Below are positions 17,580 through 27,415 of a stretch of 64,000 nt of DNA, in pieces. Under the pieces are notes generated by a model. The model saw only the letters and a list, made by a program, of their open reading frames with translations. It was not told the origin of the DNA and searched no databases. Both the position numbers and the translations under genes were made by a program. Origin of the DNA: Fibrobacter sp. (GTDB lineage Bacteria > Fibrobacterota > Chitinivibrionia > Chitinivibrionales > Chitinispirillaceae); the NCBI GenBank assembly GCA_012519985.1, contig JAAYPC010000171.1, positions 1-64,000 on the forward strand, written 5' to 3'. How positions within the stretch are numbered: position 1 is the stretch's first letter; each line of letters opens with the position of its first letter.

Positions 17580-18368
17580 CTACTTGATCAGTCTTCTTTC
17601 AATTCTGTAAATTGCCGGCCAGACGCTAAATAATGTAAAAACCACGATAAACAGAAAGTCCAGAAATAATACTGGTGAATAATCACCCAGACACAGTGCT
17701 CTGGTTGGTCTTACCACATGGGTCAGGGGAAAGAATTCTGCAATGATTCTCAAGGCTGGTGGAAGATTTTCAATAGGGAATACCACGCCTGAGAAGAAAA
17801 ACATGGGGGAGAGAAACCCGGTGAAATAAAAATTGAAATGGTTGATGTTCTTAACAAAGGTGGTTATCAGAAGTGAAAAAGAGGCAAACATTATACCGGT
17901 AAGAAATCCGATTACCGGCGTAAACAGGCTCCATGGAAGTGGAATAAAACCGAATGCTGCAACCACAATGGTTACCGCAAAAGAAAAAAACAGCCCCTTT
18001 GTTCCTGCCCACAGAATCTCTCCAAGCATCATGTCTTTTACGTTTAAGGGAGCAGCCAGCATTCCATCATATACCCGGTCAAATTCCAATCGGATAAATG
18101 TGCCGTAGGTGAGTTCGAATGCTGAAGTGAACATTGCAGCGGTAATGGGGAGCCCTGTTGCCAGAAAAGTGATATACGGAATCCCTGCCATCTGATCGAT
18201 GTACCTGTTCATACCGAGTCCGATTCCTGCCAGAAAGACCAGTGGTTCAAGAAAGGGGGGCAACCCATTACTTATAAGATTTTTGGTGTAGACCCGGAAA
18301 TGGCGGAACCATACGCTGTAAATTCTATTGAATGTTGATGGATAAAGCCTGTTATTACTGGAGTGCAT
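17580..18368 (-). CDS. ABC-2 type exporter permease (NodJ-like)
   Basis: 262 residues with about six membrane helices and the ABC-2 layout: a cytoplasmic start, LEPLVFLAGIGLG, the amphipathic RVYDGMLAAPL segment and the closing FFPLTHVVRP segment. This matches the NodJ/ABC-2 permease family, which exports oligosaccharides, drugs or lipids. The ATG at 18366-18368 overlaps the ATPase gene by 14 bp, with GGAG 8 nt upstream, so the pair is coupled. The substrate cannot be told. Confidence 0.88.
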   Translation of the reverse strand: MHSSNNRLYPSTFNRIYSVWFRHFRVYTKNLISNGLPPFLEPLVFLAGIGLGMNRYIDQMAGIPYITFLATGLPITAAMFTSAFELTYGTFIRLEFDRVYDGMLAAPLNVKDMMLGEILWAGTKGLFFSFAVTIVVAAFGFIPLPWSLFTPVIGFLTGIMFASFSLLITTFVKNINHFNFYFTGFLSPMFFFSGVVFPIENLPPALRIIAEFFPLTHVVRPTRALCLGDYSPVLFLDFLFIVVFTLFSVWPAIYRIERRLIK

Positions 18369-19287
18369 TAAGAGTGCTCCCGGTTGTTTTAAGAAAAAGG
18401 TCTTCAAGATTGGATTGGCGAAGATAATACTCCCCCGGTTTGAGTTTTTTAGTAAGCGTTTCAAGAGTAAGCTGTTCTCGGCTGTAGATCCGGATCACAT
18501 CTGCAGATTCATCAACTCTGGTTATTGCCGGAATATTCGCCTTTATTTTCTGAAAAGAAACCATGGAATTGATTTCCAGCACGAATGGTTCTATGTTGGC
18601 ATTAACCAGTGCATGCGGATTACCCTCCAGAATCTTCTCTCCTCTGTTCATGATTATTATGCGATCGCAGATCTGAAAGGCTTCATCCATGTAGTGGGTG
18701 GTTAAAAGAATAGTCATACCTTGCCGTTTCAAATTTCTGAGTTTCTCCCAGATCAGATGGCGCACCTGAGGATCAAGTCCGGTAGTGGGCTCATCCAGAA
18801 TCAGAAGCTTGGGGTTATTAAGCAGTGCACGTGCAATGACAAGCCTTCTTTTCATTCCTCCCGAGAGTTCCTGAATACGGGAATGCTGCTTTTCGGAAAG
18901 CTCCATGAAATTCAGCAATTCAGCTATCCTTTTGGTTGCTTCTTTTTTGGGAATACCATAAAAACGGGCAAAGACTTTCAGATTCTCTTCTACATTGAGT
19001 TCTTCATCCAGATTGTTCTCCTGGGGAACCACTCCAGAGAAAAACTTTATAGCCAGGGAATCTTTTTGAGGATCAAATCCAAATACTGACATCTTCTCCG
19101 TTTTGCCATAGTCTCGCTTGCTGACCCCATAAATCATTTTCATGGTGGTTGTTTTTCCTGCTCCATTTGGTCCCAGAAGCCCAAAGCATATCGATTGGGG
19201 AACAGAAAAGCTGAGATCTTTAACAGCTGTGAATGATCCAAAGCATTTATTTATATTCTGCAGGATTATTGCTTCTTTTTCTTCCAT
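18355..19287 (-). CDS. ABC-2 type exporter ATPase (NodI-like)
   Basis: 310 residues. Walker [11 protein letters not shown] (about residues 36-45), signature LSGGMKRR, Walker B LLILDEPTTGLDP and the H-loop TTHYMDEA. The C-terminal 90 residues are a non-ATPase domain typical of NodI/CcmA-type exporters. It energises the membrane partner encoded by the overlapping gene downstream. It starts at ATG 19285-19287. It is divergent from the AsmA gene across a 347-bp AT-rich gap (19288-19634), where I found no strong promoter. Confidence 0.93.
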   Translation of the reverse strand: MEEKEAIILQNINKCFGSFTAVKDLSFSVPQSICFGLLGPNGAGKTTTMKMIYGVSKRDYGKTEKMSVFGFDPQKDSLAIKFFSGVVPQENNLDEELNVEENLKVFARFYGIPKKEATKRIAELLNFMELSEKQHSRIQELSGGMKRRLVIARALLNNPKLLILDEPTTGLDPQVRHLIWEKLRNLKRQGMTILLTTHYMDEAFQICDRIIIMNRGEKILEGNPHALVNANIEPFVLEINSMVSFQKIKANIPAITRVDESADVIRIYSREQLTLETLTKKLKPGEYYLRQSNLEDLFLKTTGSTLNALQ

Positions 19288-19634
19288 TTTTTTCTCAATT
19301 TTCAGATAATTAATAATTCTGGTTTTAAGGCAAACTAAACCGGAGCAGTCACTTTAAATTAGTTCAAATTACTTTGTAGAGGAAATTCCAACGTAAGGAA
19401 ATTATAATAAAACTCAAGCTGATCCGTTTTCATATATATTTTAATATCTGCTCAATTTTGGCAAACGCAGTTTATAACTGTTTTTGTATTTTGAATAAGC
19501 CCGGGCGAATCAGTAGTCTGAACAATTTAATTTCAGTTTTGGACTTATTAATATCTGTTCGCTGGCAATGTTGGTTTTGGAACAGAAGCAGTATTCAATA
19601 ATAATAAACCAATCCATAAAAATCCGAGGATTAT

Positions 19635-22379
19635 ATGGGAAAAAAAACTAAAATTGTCGGAATTACCCTGGGGGTGATTCTTGTAGTCTTAATTGCATCA
19701 CTGCTGACCTTATGGATAATGTTTCCACCTGAAAAAATAAAAGCGCTTATCATTCCACAGGTGGAAAAAGCCCTGGACAGAAAGGTTACTCTGGAGAAGG
19801 CATCGCTAAGTTTTTTTCCGGTTATGGGAGTTAATCTGGGTGGACTCAAGATTTCCAATACCGAGCGAGAGGGTTTCTCAGATGAGCCTTTCGTACAAGT
19901 GGAAAATCTAATGATCCAGATACCGCTTCTTACGCTGATAAAAAAGCAGCCGGAAATATCGAAGATTCTGATTAAAAAGCCTCAGATTATTCTGGAAATC
20001 GATTCAAGCGGACATTTTAATTACGATGATCTGGCTTTGATACCCAAAGACAAAAAAGCAGACGAGGATACCGTTAAAAAGAGTGAGAGTAAAGGTATGA
20101 TCGCTCTGCCGGTTCCCATCACCCTGAAAGAGTTTACAATTCAGGATGGGGCGTTCACTTATAGAGATAGACGTTCGGGCCAGGAGTTTGTAGTCGGAGA
20201 TATGGATCAGACCGTGAGGTTCTCCATAGACAAAGAACTCAAAGATGTGAATACCTCCGGTGATCTGGTTTTTTCACAGGTCTCTGTAAAAACAAAAGAG
20301 ATTACCAAACCTCTGAGTGATTTGCGGATAAGTCTGAGTCATGATGTGCAGGCAGATCTGATAAGCGGTAAAGCTGATCTGAAGATGGTGCGGTTATCTT
20401 TTCAGAAAGTTTTTCTTAATCTTAACGGTACTGTCAGCAATTTTAATGCTGTCCCGCATCTCGATCTGCAGATCGATTCCGATCCCATAGAGATAAGGGA
20501 TATTCTGGCTGAGATTCCCCGTGAACTGGTACCTGATCTTGCCAGACTGGCAGCATCCGGAACTGCGGAACTTGATCTGAGTATTAAAGGTGCTTTGGAG
20601 AAAAATGCTAAATTTCCGATTCAGGGAAGTTTGACCATCAAGGATGGAATGGTAAAGTATTCTGATCTGCCCAAATCAATAAATAAAATCAATACATCTC
20701 TTAATTTTACTGACAACAGCCTGGATATCAGGAACCTGAGCTTGTTATTTGGCGCCAACCCAATAGAGTTGAAAGGAACCGTGAAGAATTTTGCCAGTCC
20801 GGTGATTGATTTACTTGTAAAAGCGAATGTGGATCTTGGTGATCTCAAACAGATGGCCAGTTTACCTGAGGGCGCATCACTTTCTGGCAAAATAAAAACC
20901 GATATTTCTGCCAAAGGCATGGTTGACCCCTCAGATCCATCGAAACTCGATGTGAAAGGCAGAGCCGATTTGCAGGATGTATCAATCAAATGGCCGCCTC
21001 TGGTAAAACCCGCGGTTATTAATGGATTGTTCACACTGTCTTCAAAAGCAATTGGGCACAATCTGGCTTTGAAGATGGGGAATTCATCGATGAAAATGGA
21101 TGCCTCAATTAACAATTATCTAAGCATGATTATTGTCGATAGCACAAAGAAGGCACCACGGCCATCGATCGATTTTAAAATCACATCACCCTTGCTGAAT
21201 TTTGATGAATTTCTGCCACCTGCTAAAGAAACAGCAGATACTGAAAATAAAGCAGTTGCTAAAACAGATGATAATTCTTCAGGAGGACCTCTTATTGCAC
21301 CGCTTCCTGGCATAGACATGAAAGGGACTATTTCGGCTTCCAAAATAGTCTATAAGAATGTGGAAATGAAGAATATGCAGATGAAGGTTTCGGTGCTCAA
21401 TGATATCGCAGATCTTGACATAAAGACTGGATTTGCCAAAGGTACCATAACTGAAAAGATTCATGCAGATCTGCGCAATACAAAATTGGTAACTATTAGA
21501 AACAATCTGGCTATTTCAGAAGTGGAAATCAATGACCTGCTGGTACGTTTTGGTAATTTTATAAAGCCTACCAATGCTTTGAACAAAGAATTGAGAAATG
21601 TGCAGAATAACCTCTATGGAAAGATCAACCTCAAGAGCGATCTAACTACCACCGGAGGAACGCAGCAGGAGCTCTCAAAGAGTCTCAGAGGCACCATAGA
21701 TGCAAAATTTGCCAATGGAAAGATTTCCAATTCCCTTATTCTTAACAGGATTTCCGGTATCCTGAGTAAATTTATAGATGTCAAAGATATTAACTTCCGC
21801 AACCTCAAGACTACCTTACGTATTGAAGATGAGACGGTTTATTTTGATAATTTCAACCTTCAATCGGATCTGGCAGGTGATTGGGATCTCAGGGGAAATG
21901 TGGGTTTTGATGCAAAACTTGACATGAATATCGATCACAGAATGACCAAAGCTGCTTCGCAAAAAGTCCTTGCCGTTCAAAACACCAGTAAGAGTAAACT
22001 GCAGGGTATGCTGGAGGGAACCAAACTCAGTGCTGCATCAGGATTATTGGATAATGTGGGTATACCTTCTGATGCAGAGGGAAGGATCACCCTTAAAATC
22101 GCCCTTTCCGGTACTGCATCCGATCCCAAACCCACCTTTAGTGGCTTTGGAAAGGGAAGCAGCAGTTCGTCTGCGGCTTCCAAGACGCAGACTCCTAAAG
22201 AGCAGGTGACTCAGCAGGTAAAAAGTGTGATTGAACAGAATAAGGCAACTGTTGAAAAGAAACTCACAGAAGAAAAACAGAAGATAGAGGAGGAGATAAA
22301 GAAGAAAGTACCGGTTACCCCGGATCAGGGTCAAGAATTAAAGAATAAAGCAGCCAACAAACTGAAAAAACTCTTCTAA
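19635..22379 (+). CDS. AsmA-family inter-membrane protein
   Basis: 914 residues. A single N-terminal helix (about residues 7-29) anchors it in the inner membrane. It is followed by the AsmA start (IPQVEKALDRKVTLEKASLSFFP) and a very long beta-rich periplasmic body. A charged low-complexity tail (about 830-905, rich in K, E, Q, S) follows. AsmA-like and TamB proteins are thought to form grooves that move phospholipids between the membranes. GAGG lies 6 nt before the ATG at 19635. It stands alone, bounded by a terminator downstream. Substrate is inference from the family. Confidence 0.88.
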   Translation: MGKKTKIVGITLGVILVVLIASLLTLWIMFPPEKIKALIIPQVEKALDRKVTLEKASLSFFPVMGVNLGGLKISNTEREGFSDEPFVQVENLMIQIPLLTLIKKQPEISKILIKKPQIILEIDSSGHFNYDDLALIPKDKKADEDTVKKSESKGMIALPVPITLKEFTIQDGAFTYRDRRSGQEFVVGDMDQTVRFSIDKELKDVNTSGDLVFSQVSVKTKEITKPLSDLRISLSHDVQADLISGKADLKMVRLSFQKVFLNLNGTVSNFNAVPHLDLQIDSDPIEIRDILAEIPRELVPDLARLAASGTAELDLSIKGALEKNAKFPIQGSLTIKDGMVKYSDLPKSINKINTSLNFTDNSLDIRNLSLLFGANPIELKGTVKNFASPVIDLLVKANVDLGDLKQMASLPEGASLSGKIKTDISAKGMVDPSDPSKLDVKGRADLQDVSIKWPPLVKPAVINGLFTLSSKAIGHNLALKMGNSSMKMDASINNYLSMIIVDSTKKAPRPSIDFKITSPLLNFDEFLPPAKETADTENKAVAKTDDNSSGGPLIAPLPGIDMKGTISASKIVYKNVEMKNMQMKVSVLNDIADLDIKTGFAKGTITEKIHADLRNTKLVTIRNNLAISEVEINDLLVRFGNFIKPTNALNKELRNVQNNLYGKINLKSDLTTTGGTQQELSKSLRGTIDAKFANGKISNSLILNRISGILSKFIDVKDINFRNLKTTLRIEDETVYFDNFNLQSDLAGDWDLRGNVGFDAKLDMNIDHRMTKAASQKVLAVQNTSKSKLQGMLEGTKLSAASGLLDNVGIPSDAEGRITLKIALSGTASDPKPTFSGFGKGSSSSSAASKTQTPKEQVTQQVKSVIEQNKATVEKKLTEEKQKIEEEIKKKVPVTPDQGQELKNKAANKLKKLF

Positions 22380-22394
22380 ATCTTGTATTGTCTA

Positions 22395-22456
22395 CCCCCC
22401 CAAATCCCCCGAAGAGGGACTTTAAGATCCCTTAATGTAATGGGTGATTAGGGGGC
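22395..22456. repeat. C/G-rich palindromic intergenic element, copy A
   Basis: Just after the AsmA gene is a run of C tracts, then GAGGGACTTTAAGATCCC, then GGGTGATTAGGGGGC. The C-rich left end can pair with the G-rich right end. A related element is at 31526-31583 and shares GGGTGATT(T)AGGGGGC. Elements of this C-tract/G-tract type are dispersed in many genomes as short palindromic repeats. Confidence 0.5.
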
Positions 22457-22472
22457 TGTCCTTTCCGGCCTT

Positions 22473-22505
22473 AAGCCCCTTTCTTTGAGGAATAGGGGCT
22501 TTTTT
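22473..22505 (+). terminator. Rho-independent terminator after the AsmA gene
   Basis: AAGCCCCT (22473-22480) pairs perfectly with AGGGGCTT (22494-22501) across a 13-nt loop, followed by TTTT. It lies about 90 bp after the AsmA stop, so it may end that transcript. Confidence 0.75.
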
Positions 22506-22668
22506 CATATAAATCAAATCCTCTTACTTCTATACTCTGAACCTCCAAAACGAATATCGAATATCGAAGTAAAAAAGATAAGAACCGTTTAACCTCTTGC
22601 TCTGAGATGGCAACTTTTTTGCGCTTTAGAATGGAAAAATGATATAAAAAGGTGGGTTATTTTTCTAT

Positions 22669-23070
22669 ATGCAGATTAATGTTACCACACCTGCTCTCCT
22701 TTTCCCGGCGATTTCACTTTTACTTCTGGCTTATACCAGTCGATTCCTGGCACTGGCTAATCTTATAAGGGATCTTCAATCCGAACATCGCAAAAGTAGA
22801 GATACACTGATATTAGGACAGATCAAAAATCTTCATATCCGCTTGAAGATAATACGTAACATGCAGGCTTTGGGTGCTTTCAGTTTTTTTCTCTGTGTTT
22901 TTTCCATGTTTTCTTTATTATTGGAAAGGATTACTCTTGGGGAGGTACTTCTGGGAATAAGCCTGCTTTTGTTAATGGGTTCTTTAGCACTTTCAATCTG
23001 GGAAATACAGATATCTGTTGATGCACTGGAGCTTCAGATGAGAAAAATCGAACATCTAAAAAAGGATTGA
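22669..23070 (+). CDS. DUF2721 membrane protein
   Basis: 133 residues with three membrane helices (about residues 5-25, 62-84 and 92-112). The N-terminal sequence TPALLFPAISLLLLAYTSRFLALANLIRDL is the DUF2721 signature, and the family length fits. Function unknown. It starts at ATG 22669; the AAGGTGG about 14 nt upstream is not ideally spaced. It converges with the BNR-repeat gene. The 163-bp gap before it contains a repeated GAATATC motif but no clear promoter. Confidence 0.8.
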   Translation: MQINVTTPALLFPAISLLLLAYTSRFLALANLIRDLQSEHRKSRDTLILGQIKNLHIRLKIIRNMQALGAFSFFLCVFSMFSLLLERITLGEVLLGISLLLLMGSLALSIWEIQISVDALELQMRKIEHLKKD

Positions 23071-23111
23071 TATAACTACAGTATATAAGCTCTTCTGCAA
23101 ATCTTCCCGGA

Positions 23112-24731
23112 TTACCGCAATACCACCTTTTCACAGAAAACGGCATTAATATCTGGAAAAGCCTTATCTTGTGTAATTTTGATCAAATACACCCCTGTTG
23201 AGAGATTTCTCTGAGAAATCCTGCACTGTTTGCCGTTGAGGAATCTCTTTTTCAGAATCAGTTTGCCATTGAAAGAAAAAACTGATGCTGTTAAGGAAAT
23301 GTTCCGGTAAGCGTTTTTAAAATCACCTGTGATAATTATTCCGGAATGGTTTTTCTTTACATAGAATTTACCTGAAGAATTTCGGGTACGTTTCTGAACT
23401 TCTGTTTCGATGGAGAACCTGTAGACACGTAATGTACTTGCCGGGGGATAAGTACCATCAGGACGGGATTTATCCTGGTTGATGGGCATGGTTTCCCACC
23501 TCAGATAGTATTCTCCATCACGAATACGATTGACCTGTAAACCCGGAAATGTGGATTCGACCTCATATAATTCTCTCATTGCCTGTGGAGATTCATAAAC
23601 AATATCGCTTTGAGGTTTGAGGGTTTCTTCATTGAGTATCCATCGTTTCATCTTCTGGTTTGGGTATACATAGTCCTGTATAAGTTCTCCGTTTTCATCG
23701 ATGGAAAGCAGTGTTGCTGCAATGTCATGCGACAACGAGCCTTCACGATCAAGATTCCATTTGAAATTGGTCCAGTTACTGGTTTGATAGATTTTCCACT
23801 TTCCGTTCTCCCATCGGGTGTTGAAAATCTGACTTATATTATTGTCGTCATAACGATGATAGGTAATTACTGCACGGTTTAGTCTGTCCCAACTGATCCA
23901 GTAATCCATGTTTATCAGGCCTCGTCCGCTTGAGATGGGGTCGACCACTACATCAGGGGTGCTTGTTTTAACAGGTATGGAAATGCTTTTTCCGGACATT
24001 GTTTGCCAGGTGATAAGATCACTGCTTTTCATGTGTGATATGTGAAAGTTGGTATTGGCGACCGGTGTTTCCCGCCACATCCAGACAATATGGAAAAAGT
24101 TATCAGGTCCCAGCACAGGGGAGATATGGTAAGCGCTAACCTTGTTTTCTCCGTCAAATAATCCTTTACTGGTTAAGCGAGTCCATTTTTTTGTTTTGGT
24201 ATCATAGCTATTGCAGATGGTAATTCCATTGCCGCTTCCACCGGTACGGTATTGGAAGAAGAGTTGATTGTTGGGGCCTTCGATAAATTCAGGATAAGTA
24301 ATGCTGTTCTCAAGAGTCCCGATCATCCCTGGGGATTCAAAGGAATCGGTGTTCCAGGGTTTTTTCGAACGAAAGTAGATAAGATTAACATTATGCATAT
24401 TTCCGCTTATATGGATATAACCGGAGTCATCTATGGCCATTGCTATATAGTTGTGAGAATCCCATCCGGTAGTGGTCGGAAGCTCGGTATATTTCCAGGA
24501 AGTACTATCGGGTGATCGGGAAGCAACGACCATTCTACGATTAGTGTTATAAAAGGCTACGCATTGCAGCTTTTCGGTGGTTCTAATGGCGAAGTTTACC
24601 GGGTGTCCTGCCCAGACCTGTGCGATATCCAGTTTTTCCATCAGGATGATATTGGCAGAATCGACTGGGCATGGTAAGAAAAACAATATAAACAGAGCTG
24701 AGAGAAGTGTGTAAACAGAAGATTTGAGCAT
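23112..24731 (-). CDS. Secreted BNR_4-type beta-propeller protein with C-terminal sorting-like domain
   Basis: 539 residues. A signal peptide (residues 1-25) is followed by a propeller with repeated aromatic Asp-box-like motifs (SPDSTSWKY, DDSGYIHISGN, GPDNFFHIVW). This resembles the BNR_4 family found in sialidase-like and polysaccharide-lyase proteins. The last 80 residues (about 460-539) are a beta domain ending in LSTGVYLIKITQD, close to the type IX secretion C-terminal sorting pattern. A role in extracellular polysaccharide binding or cleavage is likely but the substrate is unknown. It starts at ATG 24729-24731 with AAGGAAA upstream. Confidence 0.7.
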   Translation of the reverse strand: MLKSSVYTLLSALFILFFLPCPVDSANIILMEKLDIAQVWAGHPVNFAIRTTEKLQCVAFYNTNRRMVVASRSPDSTSWKYTELPTTTGWDSHNYIAMAIDDSGYIHISGNMHNVNLIYFRSKKPWNTDSFESPGMIGTLENSITYPEFIEGPNNQLFFQYRTGGSGNGITICNSYDTKTKKWTRLTSKGLFDGENKVSAYHISPVLGPDNFFHIVWMWRETPVANTNFHISHMKSSDLITWQTMSGKSISIPVKTSTPDVVVDPISSGRGLINMDYWISWDRLNRAVITYHRYDDNNISQIFNTRWENGKWKIYQTSNWTNFKWNLDREGSLSHDIAATLLSIDENGELIQDYVYPNQKMKRWILNEETLKPQSDIVYESPQAMRELYEVESTFPGLQVNRIRDGEYYLRWETMPINQDKSRPDGTYPPASTLRVYRFSIETEVQKRTRNSSGKFYVKKNHSGIIITGDFKNAYRNISLTASVFSFNGKLILKKRFLNGKQCRISQRNLSTGVYLIKITQDKAFPDINAVFCEKVVLR

Positions 24732-24820
24732 ATTAATTTCCTTTTTTTAGTGTCTCTGGCAAAATAAATTATGATTTCAAAAGCGAACTGGACTACATTA
24801 AAAAAATGTTGAAAATATTA

Positions 24821-24849
24821 TTGACCTGATTGTTTTATTATGATATGAT
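24821..24849 (+). promoter_or_regulatory. Strong sigma-70 promoter for the SAP/Cys gene
   Basis: TTGACC (24821-24826) and TATGAT (24844-24849) are separated by exactly 17 bp and lie 36 bp upstream of the start codon at 24886. Both boxes are one base from consensus, among the best in this window. Confidence 0.7.
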
Positions 24850-24885
24850 GTTTATTCAAAAGAAAATTCAAGGAAAGGAATTGTG

Positions 24886-25068
24886 ATGACACACAGTAAA
24901 ATTGTATCTATCGCCAAGAGCATGGGTATCAGTAACGCTTCAAAACTCAAGAGTGCAGACCTTATACGTACAATTCAGACTAAAGAAGGCAATTTTGCCT
25001 GCTTTGGTACAGGAAAAGTTGAATGTGACCAGCATCAGTGCTGCTGGAGAGAAAATTGCATAAAATAA
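24886..25068 (+). CDS. Small SAP/Rho-N-like protein with cysteine cluster
   Basis: 60 residues. The first 32 look like a SAP or Rho-N-terminal helical module (IAKSMGISNASKLKSADLIRTIQ). The end carries C39, C47, C52, C53 and C58, with the CxWREdC pattern of a recurring family of short proteins. Four of the cysteines could hold a metal. It may bind nucleic acid, by analogy only. ATG 24886 has AGGA 6 nt before it; a GTG one codon earlier is possible. A strong promoter and a terminator bracket it, so it is a single-gene unit. Confidence 0.75.
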   Translation: MTHSKIVSIAKSMGISNASKLKSADLIRTIQTKEGNFACFGTGKVECDQHQCCWRENCIK

Positions 25069-25074
25069 GGCGGA

Positions 25075-25138
25075 CAGAGTGGGAATAAGACCATTCACTA
25101 TCTATTAAAAACGGTTTTAATTCCCACTCTGGTTTTTT
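25075..25138 (+). terminator. Rho-independent terminator after the SAP/Cys gene
   Basis: CAGAGTGGGAAT (25075-25086) pairs perfectly with ATTCCCACTCTG (25120-25131) across a 33-nt loop, followed by TTTTTT (25133-25138). It begins 7 bp after the stop codon. The loop itself may fold further. Confidence 0.8.
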
Positions 25139-25217
25139 CTAAAGTCCAACCTGACTGTTCGATAACGAATCAGAAATCCCTTCCAGCGTAATCACATCAT
25201 TGTTGTCGCTGCTGATT

Positions 25218-27173
25218 TTACTTCAGCCTGGTTTCAAAACCATTGGAAAGAAGTTTGGTTTTGGAGTCCCGTTCATTGCTAAGTCTTACATTTGAAATCA
25301 TGTATTTCCCGGAGGTATTGCATCCGGAGGCTTTAAACGCAATTCTTCTGACACCATTAAGATCCAGACGATTATTATGAATAGCATCTTCTGGCTGAAA
25401 ATGTATGAATTTTGTGAATTCCCGGAATGGAAGAATGATATCGTTCCAGCCTCGTAATGCACCTACATTGGCTACGAAGTGCTCATTTTCACTGTCTGCT
25501 ATCTGTACAGTTATTCCCTGAAACTCCTTGTCTGTATACAAATGAAACCGGATTCCCCAGTGTTTTGTCCAGTCCCGTTTCAACGAGTCGAAATCAGTGC
25601 TGTCGTAAGGACAATAGATGTCACACCAATCAAGAAGAGAATAGGAAAAAGACATACACTTTGAAATATCTTCAGGTGCATTTTCTGGTGCATCAATTAA
25701 TTCAAAACTGCATTCGCTTTTCGGCCCTTTTGAGGAGAACCAGCTAAGCTTTTCACTATCCTGAAAATCATGAAGCAAAAGTTCCGGTTCTGTGCTCTGG
25801 AAGTTGTTCCAGTATTTTTCAAATTCTGAAGTGTCAGAGAGGTTCTTAACGATGCATATATTGTCCAGATATAAAGTCACCGGAACAGTATCCTTGCTTT
25901 CTGAATTCCTTTTTGCACAACAGAAGCGGAGTTCGTGAATTGAATTCCAGGCGATTGGAGATTCAATTTCCTGTTTTAAGTTTTCATCCCAGAATAATCC
26001 GATATCGCAAAAGTGACACAGAGGTATTGTGAACAGTTTCCACACTTCAGTCAATTCACCATACTGTTCTATTAAAACCCGCGATTGTACTTTCCTGTCT
26101 TTCTGGTGATCAAGAAAACCTATCTGAATGCTGGCAGTCTTCAATCCGCATTTTGCCCAGAACACTAACCCGCCTGTTTTCCGATAATCCCTGAGGTCTA
26201 CTGGTTTATTGTTGTCAGTTGCTATGGTAACCGCTGAATAATCATTATCATCCAGATAACATGCCAGAATTTTTCTATCGGAGTACATGGCATTTTTCTG
26301 AAGAACACAGGCAGTGTTGCCACCGTAAACGTAAGTAAAACTGTTTTCTTCAAGTCTGCCGTCAAAAATGTTCAGAACTATCTCATCGGTATCTCTAAGC
26401 GATGAGCGTGGGGGATAGATCGATTCTATGAGTTCACTCCAGGATAATAATTCTGGCTGGATAGTGGTGGTGTCAAAAACATTGGGTTCTATACAAATAT
26501 CATCAAGGAAAACTGTAAAGGCCTGGTTTTCATCCTTTTTTATCTCCAATCTTACTTCTGCAATCCTGTTCCAATCGATATCACAGGGAATCTCTGCTCT
26601 TTTATTGGCATCCCAGAAAACCCCTTTGTCTGAAAAGTGAAACAGGGGGATCGAAACAAGTTGCCATTCTGTGGTGAGTTTCGTGTATCTGCTCAAGGGC
26701 AATTTTACTGCAACCTTTTCTCTGGATGAACTGGATTGGTCCAATAACGCTACCCAGGCTTTTTCGCCACCTTTTTTCCCTTTAATCCAGAATTTTAAAG
26801 CCCCGTTATTTCTGTATGGCCTCAGGTCAACACTATTGCCCAGGCTGATTGCACCGCCGGAGAAATCAGCAGCATTCAGAGTCATCTGTACCGAAAGTAT
26901 CCCATTTTTTGAATCAGTATCAATATCGTTAATCTTTGATTTGCTGGGGTAAGCATAGAGGAAACCACCTGGAGCTAACTTTTCGTTAAAGAAAAAAACA
27001 GTACTCAAAGCATTGGCAGACCCACTAATCTCAATTCCACCTGAGCCGGGTTGGATTTTAATCTCAGAAGAGGTGGTCAGAGATTTTAAACAGACATTTG
27101 AGCAGTGCAGAAAAAGAAAAAAGGTTACTGATACAAGTAAGTTTCTTTTGCTGCTAAAATGGATTTTTCCCAC
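25218..27173 (-). CDS. Envelope protein with three CBM/jelly-roll-like modules
   Basis: 651 residues. A hydrophobic N-terminus (about residues 12-27, ending near Cys24 and Cys28) suggests export or lipid anchoring. Three similar beta modules follow, ending with related strands: VFLDDICIEP (about 220), VTLYLDNICIVKN (about 430) and a third with ISNVRLSNE near the C-terminus. Units repeat WQLVSIPLFHF...DKGVFWD and WKLFTIPLCHF...DIGLFWD. This resembles CBM11/CIA30 jelly rolls that bind carbohydrate. The GTG at 27171-27173 is favoured, with AGGAG 9 nt upstream. No catalytic domain is visible, so the role is likely binding. Confidence 0.6.
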   Translation of the reverse strand: MGKIHFSSKRNLLVSVTFFLFLHCSNVCLKSLTTSSEIKIQPGSGGIEISGSANALSTVFFFNEKLAPGGFLYAYPSKSKINDIDTDSKNGILSVQMTLNAADFSGGAISLGNSVDLRPYRNNGALKFWIKGKKGGEKAWVALLDQSSSSREKVAVKLPLSRYTKLTTEWQLVSIPLFHFSDKGVFWDANKRAEIPCDIDWNRIAEVRLEIKKDENQAFTVFLDDICIEPNVFDTTTIQPELLSWSELIESIYPPRSSLRDTDEIVLNIFDGRLEENSFTYVYGGNTACVLQKNAMYSDRKILACYLDDNDYSAVTIATDNNKPVDLRDYRKTGGLVFWAKCGLKTASIQIGFLDHQKDRKVQSRVLIEQYGELTEVWKLFTIPLCHFCDIGLFWDENLKQEIESPIAWNSIHELRFCCAKRNSESKDTVPVTLYLDNICIVKNLSDTSEFEKYWNNFQSTEPELLLHDFQDSEKLSWFSSKGPKSECSFELIDAPENAPEDISKCMSFSYSLLDWCDIYCPYDSTDFDSLKRDWTKHWGIRFHLYTDKEFQGITVQIADSENEHFVANVGALRGWNDIILPFREFTKFIHFQPEDAIHNNRLDLNGVRRIAFKASGCNTSGKYMISNVRLSNERDSKTKLLSNGFETRLK

Positions 27174-27415
27174 AAACAAAATCTCCTCAATGTATCTGCT
27201 ATTTCAAGAAACCTTGCTCATACCGGAAATAGTGAAGCTGTTTCCTAAATTATACTCAGATTGCTATGATTTATCAAATATACATTCCAGTGCACTTTAA
27301 CAAGTATTCTGAATAAAGGTGCACTTCTGCATACAGGCTTATTTTTTGCTCTTCCTAAGTAAATTAATTTGGGTTGTTACCCATTACAGTAAAATTATCA
27401 TACTGGAGCAATCCT

